Assembly (NCBI RefSeq): GCF_029852145.1
Contig: NC_079975.1
Span: 26,355,364 to 26,419,363, forward strand
Direction: 5' to 3'
DNA from: Microplitis mediator
Taxonomy: Eukaryota > Arthropoda > Insecta > Hymenoptera > Braconidae
DNA length: 64,000 bases
The translations under genes and the position numbers were made by a program. This document shows positions 36,026 through 45,200 of the stretch, in pieces (position 1 is the stretch's first letter; every line of letters starts with the position of its first letter). Below the pieces are notes generated by a model. That model did not search any database. It was given only the letters and a program-made list of their open reading frames with translations, and had not been told where the DNA came from.

Positions 36026-36283
36026 ATGGATGAAGAGTTGTCAATATCTCTAGTGATAATACTAGTTATCGGAGGAATAATGATAACAGCTTTACTCACG
36101 TGCTACGCGTGCATTTTCCGCGACTTGTGCTGCCAGAGGGTCGACCGCGCGAAGCGACGCCGGACCGGAAGAAGTCCCGCAGCCGGAGGCTCTGGAGACG
36201 TCACACGGAATCGTCACGAAGTGATTCAGCTCAACGACATCACCCAGGGCGAGAGCATGCCCACGGAGACTGAAAAAATTTAA
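36026..36283 (+). CDS. Small single-pass membrane protein of unknown function
   Basis: An 85-residue protein in one coding exon. The start at 36026 follows a good acceptor at 36006-36007, so a 5' untranslated exon is spliced on. Residues 1-6 are acidic, about 7-31 form one hydrophobic segment (ISLVIILVIGGIMITALL and beyond), and the next residues hold several cysteines including CC that could be palmitoylated. A basic run RAKRRRTGR then follows, giving a cytosolic tail of about 45 residues by the positive-inside rule. Codon use looks more GC-rich than the flanks, as expected of real coding sequence. AATAAA words follow within about 60 bp. I do not recognise the family. Confidence 0.75.
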   Translation: MDEELSISLVIILVIGGIMITALLTCYACIFRDLCCQRVDRAKRRRTGRSPAAGGSGDVTRNRHEVIQLNDITQGESMPTETEKI

Positions 36284-36618
36284 CTCCCATCCCGCCGTCC
36301 CATTAAATAATTATCATTATTAATTATAATTAAAAAATATAAATAAAACTGTATTTATAAAATAATAAAACAAATTAACAATATTTAAACTATATATTTT
36401 TATACACAAATACATTTTTATTTTCCAATTCAATAGTTTATTATTATTTATAATTGACTTGGTCTTCGCTTATTTCTAGCGGCATACAACCGCGCCCTGA
36501 TTTAGTCGCTATCTTAGATTTTTATTGGTAACTTTTATTTTTCGCCACTAAGGCAATTTTATTAATTAATTAATTATGGAAGATTAGTGATTAAAATAAT
36601 ATCTTGATATTTTAACGA

Positions 36619-37895
36619 CTAGCTGATTCTATTGTGCAATTGTTGGAGTACAGAAATCACAACTTCATGTAATGTCTGTAATTAAAAATAAATAATAAAT
36701 AATAAATCATCACTTAATTAATTGGTAATTAATAATTATTAAAAAAAATAAAATTACTTGAGGTTTGCAGTGTTCCTCTAGCCAACTGAAGACACAAGCT
36801 GACAGTTCAACAAAATTAGCAACTGAGATGTGATTAAAACTTTGGAACAGTTGGTCCATTATACCCTGAAACTGATCACGGGCCATAAAAATTAATTATC
36901 ATTAAAAGAAAAACCACAGTAGCGTTAAAATTGTTTGGTAAATTTACCACTTGGAATTTAGTTTCATCAGAAACCCGCATCTCGGTATGATTCGGCTGAG
37001 TCTGATGCGCTTTGACAATTTGCTCGTAATTCGCCTCCATTATTCTGAGAGCCAGGACTTCTTTGCGCAGCGCATTCCGCTCTTCCTCCTGCTTCTTCTT
37101 CTGCTGGAGGAGAAACTGGATGTAGTCAATGGACTTTTGCAGAACGGAGGCTTTCGAAAGCTTGTACCCGGAGGAGTCCGAGTGCTGGCACGACGGCACC
37201 AAATCTTGCAGAGAATCGTAACCTTTTTTTATCGCGTCTCTGCGCTTTTGCTCGGCCTGGGTATGGGCTTCTCGGCGACGCTCTTTGTAACTTATCGTTG
37301 AGTTTTTGTTGTCGCTGTCTTCATCTTCTAGAATTAATTTTAGTTTTGATTTTTATTTAATTTTATTACGAGTGTGAATGTACCAGACATCAGACAAATT
37401 TGTAATTAATAATAAATACAGTAAGTAATTAATAAAATTAAATTTAAAAAAATGCGCATTTAAAAAATTTGAAAATTAATAAGTGCATTTTTTATAAATT
37501 TTTTTTTTGATTATTTACTCTACTTATTTTGAATTTTAAATTTGTCCGATGTCTGGTACATTCAAACTAGTATTTTATTATCAATTACCAGTATTGTGTG
37601 CTGATGATGATGGGGTATGTAATGAACCAGTGCTATTACATCTAGAAAATACATATCTCTCTGTTGGACTTGACGGTTCCAATTTCATGTCACTGTCAGA
37701 TCCATTGCTGCTGTTATTCAAATTTTTCATTTTTCCTGCTAAAAAAAATTGATCTCAATAATTAGAAACTTAATTTTTTTTACTATAAAATTACTAATAA
37801 AAAAAAATTGATTTATTGTAATTTTCCATTAGAAAAAAAAATAACCTAAAAAAATACTTACGGATCTCGTGAGTTTCTTTAATGGGATCGGCCAT
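36619..37895 (-). CDS. Mlx: Max-like protein X (Mlx / bigmax), bHLH-Zip factor
   Basis: Mlx dimerises with Mondo/ChREBP-type partners and binds carbohydrate-response E-boxes to adjust sugar and lipid genes. Five exons on the minus strand join in phase: 37862-37895, 37589-37738, 36948-37327, 36758-36871 and 36619-36675, giving 244 residues, close to the usual Mlx length. Exon 3 carries the basic region with the E-box readers in HTQAEQKRR, the helix-loop-helix through SGYKLSKASVLQKSIDYIQF, and the leucine zipper of QQKKKQEEERNALRKEVLAL. Exons 4 and 5 encode the conserved C-terminal dimerisation and cytoplasmic-retention domain, with GIMDQLFQSFN, ELSACVFSWLEEHCKPQ and a final short helix. The exon 4 acceptor at 36872 is preferred because it adds the conserved Phe-Gln. 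The exon 2 acceptor has a tandem choice (with or without CAG). A MITE lies in intron 2. Confidence 0.95.
37370..37569. repeat. MITE, GAGTGTGAATGTA termini, copy 1 (Mlx intron 2)
   Basis: TGAATGTACCAGACATCAGA at the left is matched by the reverse complement of TCCGATGTCTGGTACATTCA at the right, about 27 bp each with one mismatch, enclosing about 140 bp of AT-rich DNA. The same termini occur at 58556-58732. The right end lies only about 20 bp from Mlx exon 2. Confidence 0.75.
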
Positions 37896-38384
37896 TATTA
37901 TTTACCAACAAATTGATAATTACACAAAAAAACACTTGTTAATTATTCGGAAATGAATAAAACAAAAAGAAAATGTAAATAAAGGAAAACGGAAAACTAA
38001 TAAGTTTTCATAAAAACATTGGCAGTTATATCGGATGTTTTAAAATAAAAACGGATTCACTTCCAAGGCCATTGTGGATAAAAAAAAAGAAATAAATAAT
38101 GATAAAGTTAATCAACACATATGTCACACGTCAGTTAAGTAATTGTTATTATTATTGAAATGAATTATATTTCGCAATGACACCACGTAGAAGGGCCATT
38201 TTAATTAAATGATTTTTTAAAAATATTTGTGAGTACGAAGAAATCTGTATTATCTACAAAAAAACTTCTGTGTTATCGGTAATGGGGATTTGAAATGGCC
38301 GCGGTTGCCGCGCGCAAATTTTGTTAGTGCGCAGACGCGTACTATTTAAATACATAATTAATTTTAGCTTAAATTAACTTATTA

Positions 38385-38530
38385 ATTATTATTATTACTT
38401 GCGCGGTAAATTTAAATATTTGAAAAATAAATTACTAGAAATTGGCGACAAATTAAAAATCGTGCAAAATAAAATGGCGGCAGAATATGATAGAAAAATA
38501 TTCAAAAATTAAAAAAAAACACTTGAGTGT
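38385..38530 (+). repeat. Direct duplication, copy 1
   Basis: ATTATTACTTGCGCGGTAAA, AATTAAAAATCGT, GCAGAATATGATAGAAA and a CACTTGAGTGTTT-type end occur in the same order in copy 2 at 39160-39305, with scattered differences. The copies are about 775 bp apart in the Mlx-SERAC1 spacer. Confidence 0.75.
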
Positions 38531-39159
38531 TTGAACAAACCTTGGCGGGGAAATAATATGCAGAAGGGTGTCCTAATACACTTGGAGATTTGAATTAAAT
38601 TGTTCCAAGTGTATTTCAGCTAAAAAACGTCACTTAACTGCTATTTCCCCACCAGACGATGCCAGATGATTTTGCTCAGGAACTTGGAGTCATCAGCATC
38701 AGCAATTCGAAACACTTTACACTAGCACTGAACACTCAACACTTAACGACACCACAGACACTTGCACAATTTAAATTTTACAAACACTGGACATTTTAAT
38801 TAAACAATTCTATGAGCAATAAATTTAATGGATGATTCCGCGAATTAACTGCACTACTGTCTTTCAATTTAATCGTAAAGAAGGATCTGGACTACTACTG
38901 CCGTTGACGATGATACTGACTGCTGCTATTGGACCTCCAGTTGATACACAGTAATCGATTTTGCAATTCATTCCCCCACCCCCACTTTAGCAAAAATTTG
39001 AACGTCGACTACAGTGACACGCAGCAGCGCCATCTTGGCGCGAAATTTCAAAATTGAAATTTAATAATTTTATTAAAATTTATTTGTGTCAATAATTATA
39101 TTAATTAGACTAAAAAGTATACTAGAAATTTTTTATTTTCATCAATAATTTATTAAATA

Positions 39160-39305
39160 TTCTTATTACTTGCGCGGTAAATTTGAATATTCAAAAAATA
39201 ACATTAGAAATGGGGGAGAAATTAAAAATCGTATATCAAAATAAAATAGCAGCAGAATATGATAGAAATATTTAAAATATTAAAAAACAACACGCAAGTG
39301 TTTCG
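39160..39305 (+). repeat. Direct duplication, copy 2
   Basis: This is the second copy of the segment at 38385-38530. It shares TTATTACTTGCGCGGTAAAT, GAAATTAAAAATCGTA, AATA(G/T)-type variants of AAAATGGCGGCAGAATATGA and ACACGCAAGTGTTT. The divergence looks like old duplication followed by drift. Confidence 0.75.
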
Positions 39306-39584
39306 CGCAAAAATCTCCTTGGCTTTCCTTCAACTTCAACATGCACCCCTTCATTACCGACACCAAATGCCAACTTGTTTATTTTTATCTTCAGCACCGA
39401 AAGCAGTAAACATCAGATCATTATATATAAATCTAATTAATCAAATCAACCTTGATCTCTTGATACATATTTATAATCACAATCGATTACTTGATTACCT
39501 CAGCACTTTAACTTTATCATCAAAATGACAGCTCATTGATCAGCCAACGATGTAGTGACACCTTCCCTATAAAATGATTTAGAC

Positions 39585-42164
39585 ATGGCAATAAAATCAT
39601 ACTCCAAGTATGTCTACTATTTCAAATCACTCGGGACCTGCATCTTCATCTTCGGGTACGTACGCAAAACCGCAAATTTATTTATTAAATTAATAAAACA
39701 ACTCATTGGTCTCCAGAGGCTGCTGGTTGGTCTACCAAGTGCGGGAGACATCACAACTCCTGAGATCGACCCTCGCGACCAATGTACTGAACCTGGAGCA
39801 AAACCAAGCCCACTATATTTACCTGGACTCTCATCAAAAAGGTGATCCCGCGTCAATTTATCAAAACCAATCCTAGTTTGTTGTCTCACTGGTGTTTTTC
39901 ATTCATCATCTAGACATTTACATCTACAACAGTGGAGACCCAGCCGAAGGAAAGCCCTCAAGTCTCCTGAATGTCGTGACCAAGTGGTGGACGTCCCTGA
40001 ACCAGTCGATCGCATACCGACACTTCAATGTGGCGAAGAATGGAACCAAGAACCAGAGAATGCGAGCGGTTTATTATCTAGGAACTCTGAAGCATCTCCA
40101 GTCCTGGAACTATCAGCATATCGCTCAGATGATGGACTCCAGAACAGCCGTAGCATTGGCGAGAATATCAGACTCTGATCTACGATTTTTTTTAAAACCT
40201 CCTTATCATTTTGTTGATAAAAAGTTGTACGAAATAATTGATCAGCTCTACCAGCTGCTTGTTGACATGGACAAGCTCTGCCAGTCGGGTCATTCATGTC
40301 TCATTCATTTTTTACACAAAAAATTTTACAGTTCCCGAGTAAGTTTCCTGATGATTTGAATATTTATTTAAATTTAAAAATTGTGAATAATTTATTTATA
40401 AATTTACTGACAGAAAAACTTGGAGTTTGATCACGAGCTGTCGAGTACCGATTTCACGGCAACTCCAACGATAAGTTGGGACGAGCAGTTGCTGATGCAG
40501 TGCATCGAAGCTATTTATCATCACACCTCAATCGAACAATTCAGCAGAAATCTAGCAGACGCACATGGACTCTCAGCTCTGATGGAAGTCAAAAAAAAAT
40601 TCGCTGACAATATCGACGTGTGTGTTCTGCTGGCTAAAATAATATCGAACTTGTCAATGCACTCCGAGCTGCTGGATGTCATCTTCCAGTCAGGATGGAT
40701 CGGAGTCCTGGCAGCCTGGTCCCGGGACAAGGACATCAGACTCGCTGGACCCGCTGCTAGGGCTCTGTTCAACCTGGACGAGGATGCCAACAACGGAGAG
40801 AAGTTTCCTAGAAGAATTTATCTGCTGCACCCGATGAACAGGACCAGGTCCGAACCCAAGGCTGATGTTGTCTTCATTCACGGGTTACTCGGAGGAGTTT
40901 TTATTTCCTGGAGACAGCGGGACCCCGACCCATCACTTAAAGTCGTAGGTTTGTTAATTATTAATTAAAAATTGCCCTCACCATAAATTATCACGACTCA
41001 TTAATTATTATTATTATTTCAGAGCCTCGCAGAGAGTCTGAAGATCTTCTGATCAATATAGTAAAGGAATACCCTCAGGAATTTATAAGAGATCTAGCGC
41101 ACGATCTCCAGATAAGAGACTGGAAAAAAATCGGCCATGATTACGAAATAATTTTGCATGACTGTCCGGTTTCCATGAACTCTTTAGCCTCCGGGCCGTT
41201 TACTTGTCCTGGGTAATGATCAGCTGATGACTCATCAGCTCCGAAACTCAATGTGTCAACAAGTTAATCAGCACGATAAATTTTTTCAGCAACGAAATCT
41301 GCACCGAATACCAAGAAAATTATTTAACTCGGACAGAGTGTTGGCCAAAAGACTGGTTACCCAATGACGTACCATCAGTTCGCGTGATTGGTATCAATTA
41401 TGACACCAGTCTGTCTTGGTGGAGTCCTCCGTGTCCTATAGAAATTTTAAGGTAATTTATTTTAAATTAATTTATTGTTAATTATTTAAGTGATGATTCA
41501 TTTTAGGAGCACAATAAGCGAGAGAAGTATCGAGTTTACCAAAAAATTAGTCATTGCGGGCGTAGGAAAACGTCCGATTATTTGGGTCTGCCACTCAATG
41601 GGAGGTCTGTTGGTGAAGCAGATGCTCGTCGAGGAGTCGAAGACTGGAGACAAACATCGTCTATGTGATAATACCAAAGGAATTATTTTTTACAGTACTC
41701 CGCATCGCGGGTCCCATGTCGCGACACTCAAACAAACCACTCAGATGCTTCTGTGGCCTTCTGTTGAAGTCCAGGAGTTGCGAGAAGGTAATCGTCATCA
41801 AGTGACGACCCCCAGTAGTCTATCCAAGTCACCCGCATCTACTTCCCAATGATTAATTACCGCAATTAAATTTTCAGAGTCGCCCCAGCTGCTGAAGCTC
41901 CACGAAGAGTTCATAAAAATGCTGGATCAGTACAAAATGGAGATCGTGAGCTTCAGCGAAACGAAATCGACGTTCGTAAGCGCGCTCAAAGTACCTCTGC
42001 AGATAAAATTTGTTTTGCCGGAATCAGCGGATCCAGGAGTCGGAGAATTTTACGAGATACCCCAGGATCACCTGTCGATATGCAAACCCGCGAGCAAGCA
42101 CTCGTTCCTGTACCGTAAAATTGTTGATGTTCTCAAGAAAATGATAACCGACAATAATAATTAA
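39585..42164 (+). CDS. SERAC1: SERAC1, alpha/beta-hydrolase lipid remodelling protein
   Basis: SERAC1 is a lipase-like protein of the mitochondria-ER contact area, linked in animals to phosphatidylglycerol remodelling and cholesterol handling. Eight exons join in phase: 39585-39655, 39717-39841, 39914-40338, 40414-40948, 41023-41212, 41290-41451, 41507-41787 and 41878-42164, giving 691 residues (vertebrate SERAC1 is about 650). A hydrophobic N-terminal segment is followed by an armadillo-like helical region (QRMRAVYYLGTLKHLQ to AARALFNLDEDA). The hydrolase domain begins with ADVVFIHGLLGGVFISWRQ. The nucleophile serine, about residue 533, sits in WVCHSMGGLLVKQML, and later blocks are GIIFYSTPHRGS, the ESADPGVGEFYEIPQDHLSICKP segment with the likely catalytic histidine, and KHSFLYRKI. 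The first residue of the usual GXSXG is Cys here; other family members also vary there. The start Met fits an N-terminal membrane anchor. Confidence 0.95.
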
Positions 42165-42212
42165 GTGTAAAAGAACCTCGAATATATTTTTTTTACTTTA
42201 TGCGACAGGGAG

Positions 42213-42225
42213 TTTATTTAATAAA
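42213..42225. promoter_or_regulatory. Shared bidirectional poly(A) signal
   Basis: TTTATTTAATAAA contains AATAAA on the plus strand (42220-42225) and, on the minus strand, AATAAA from TTTATT at 42213-42218. It lies about 55 bp after the SERAC1 stop and about 73 bp after the stop of the opposing gene. It is well placed to end both transcripts, which would overlap at their 3' ends. Confidence 0.6.
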
Positions 42226-42290
42226 TTATATGCTAGTTATTTAGTATGTTAATTTTTTTAATTTTTTTTTTTTTTTTTAGACAGAGTTTG

Positions 42291-45200
42291 TTAAAAATTG
42301 GTGTCGTAATCGGGCGGATGGCGTGAAAAATTAGCAGTACTTTCGTAACCGACGAACTTGCTGCTTGTGTGAGATGGCTGATAGTAGTACCCGTTCCAGT
42401 CAGATCTCCAGCTGTCGTAGACGTTGTATTTTTCATTCTCGGGCACGATACCGTCCATTAAAATCTGGGGATTGTATTTTTTTAAGTGCCAGTTTTAAGA
42501 AAAAAAAATTTTAATAATGCATTGGTATTATTTGTAGTCTTTGTTTTATGAATGAGGTGATTAGATGTAATGTGACGTAATATGATGTCATGTTACTGTT
42601 ACCTTATTTGAATTTGACTCAAAGGATTTTTCCTTCCATGCGTCGGCTTCGTTCCAGATCGTGGAGATCTCCGACTTTGGATACTCGTGAGATGATCTAT
42701 GGGAAGACGCAACATGACTTGAGTGTATTATATTTTTAGCTGCATCCTCTCCGTACATTCCGGCTGTCGGTGGTTTCAACTTTGCGGCATTCTGACGATT
42801 CACCAGCTGCCAAAAAATTTTTTCGTCAATCACTTATAAATAACTCGTTAAATATTGAATTTACGTAAAAATTTATAGAGTACTTTTTTGTAGAGCTTTA
42901 AATTCTCTACAAAAAAGTACTCATTGATTTTTTCGTTAAAATTAATATTTAAAGCCCTGGAAGCTGTCCACAGTAGAAAATTAATTTTAAGTAAAAAAAT
43001 CTTGTTCAAAAAAATAAAAATACTTACGACAGAAACACCAAAAATAATAATGAACAATAAGCCACCAACGCCAATGACAATAACGGCAATAGCCCACTGT
43101 GGGATCAGTCTGTCATCCTTGTCAAGTTGCTGGGGCAAAGTGACTCTGGGTATCACCACAAAGTCCGTGGACTTTGGATCGATCACAAAGTTTCCCAGTC
43201 TCACCGGGCCCTTGTTGATCTTGGTCTCGTTCCACCTGTGGGCGTTGTAGGCCCTCAGCGAGTCGTGGAACAGGACTTTCAACTCCTGGGTGTTTATCTT
43301 CTGGCTCAAGTCCTGGAGCTCGACAAAGTAGTCCACCAAAATGCTTCCCTGACTAAAAGCGTCAATGCGTATATTTTTGTACCACTTTCTCAGGATCGCA
43401 GACTTCAGGAAGACCAAGTTCATCTGGACAGAACATCAATTAATTCCCAAATAAAATTCCCACATAAAAAAAAAAAAAAAAAAATCAACGAACCTCTTTT
43501 TCAATTTCATCAGCCAGCAGTTGCCACTCCTTCGTATTACGGTCCAGCAACTCCGGTACCCAAGTCGCGTTACCAATAATCCTGATCGTACCCGCGACTT
43601 CGCAATCTTCTTCACAAAGTCCCGGTGTCGTGGGTCGGATCGTCGTCGTGGTGGTCGTCGAAGTCGAAGTAGTTGAAGGTTCACTAGTCGAAGTGATCAT
43701 TGAACTGTTGACCGAAGTTACAGTCGCAGTTCTGGCGGCTTCAAGTAATTTTTCAATGGAGATCGGAGTCGTCGAGGGCGTCGGCCACCCAGTGAACTCC
43801 GTAGTGGCTCTAACTGGCCATCCCCTTTGAATTTTAGGTCCAGCAGTCTGTGCATCAGCAGGTCGACTTGTCGTGGCAACTTTGGCAATCGCTTTTCTGC
43901 CACCAGGTCTGCTAGGAAAGACAAGTTTTATTCCACCCTTGCTAGCTTCTGTGGTACTCGTAATTATTTCCTTGTCTTTACTGTCAACTTTGCTGTCACT
44001 TTTATCTACGGGTTTGAAACCAGGAGGCAGAAGCGCCGAAATGTCGACACTTGATTTTGAAAATAATTCCTGTAGACTTTTTTGTATCGGAGTCGCAGTC
44101 GTCTCTAGAACGTTGCTCTTGGTATCATTTTTCGGCTTAAAGTTCGGAGGCAGGAAGCTGCTGACATCAACAGGTTTCGCGAATAAATTCTGCAGCGGCA
44201 GCTCTTTAGTAATTTCGCTACTTTCAGGTTCTTTGCTCCCAACTTTGAAGTCTTTAGGCAGCAGTGCCGTGATGTTGACCTTAGACTTGGCGAGTATGTC
44301 ACCAAGAATACTTTTCTCAGTGGTCTGGTCTTCTTTCTTCAATTTGTAACCCGGTGGCAAGAAAGCGCTGATGTCTTGAGCCTCACTCCTAGCTTTGCTG
44401 AAGGGCTTCCTCGTAGTTCTTCTGGTAGACTCAGTAGTAGAAGTGATTCTAGTCCGCGCGGAACCTGGCCAGGGTATACGGAAAGCTCTAGGCTTCTCAG
44501 TCTGATCGCTCATCACCTCACCACTGTCAGCTGTCTTGCTCTTGGCTTCTTTTGCCTCCAAGTTCTCCTCAGACTTTGCAGACCCACTGGTTTCTACTGT
44601 CTTCCGCCTCGGAACGAACTTACTGATAACCGGAGTCTTCGAGGTCGTGGTGAAGGTCTTCCTTGTAGGTCTCTGCTCGCTCAGGACATCAAGCTGAAGA
44701 GCGTTGCCAGCAGTTCTGAATCCCCCGGTCAGAAACCCGCTCGATAGTTCAGACTGCACCCGGTCCAGCTTGTCGATGATACTTTCGGTCGACTCGGCGA
44801 CTGTTTTGTTGTCACTAGACTTTTGTCCATCAGCTTCGTCCTTGTCATTAGTATTTTTATCAACGCTATCGTAATTATTTAAATTAAAAGGTAGAAAACG
44901 TGCTCCGGAAATGCTCCGACTCGTCTGAACAGAGGCGACAATCATCGCATCTTCTGTTGTCTCATCAGCAGATGGAGATGATTCAGACGAATAAATTGTC
45001 GGCGGTGGTGACATTTGTTCAGTTGTCATCGGCAATGATGTCGGTACTGAGTACGTGCCATTTACAACACTTTTTGTTGTCACCACCGACACGACGGCTT
45101 CACCAATCAAAATTCTCCCATCATCTTCATCCTGATCTTCACCCAAAGAATCCGATTTATTTAAATTTATTATTTTTTTATCATTAACTATTTTATCTTT

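Larger units (their letters stand above)
37896..39584. promoter_or_regulatory. Divergent upstream region between Mlx and SERAC1
   Basis: About 1.7 kb separates the two start codons, which point away from each other. GC-rich pieces near 38285-38345 (GGCCGCGGTTGCCGCGCGC) and 38880-39050 may hold the start sites. A segment of about 145 bp is present twice (38385-38530 and 39160-39305). No extra coding exon is supported. An inverted pair ACACTTGGA / TCCAAGTGT lies at about 38578-38618. Confidence 0.45.

Noticed and set aside
43630..45187. Open frames on the plus strand opposite the large SEA-gene exon
   Set aside because: They are shadows of the real minus-strand reading frame, whose repeats and phase-matched exons are convincing.
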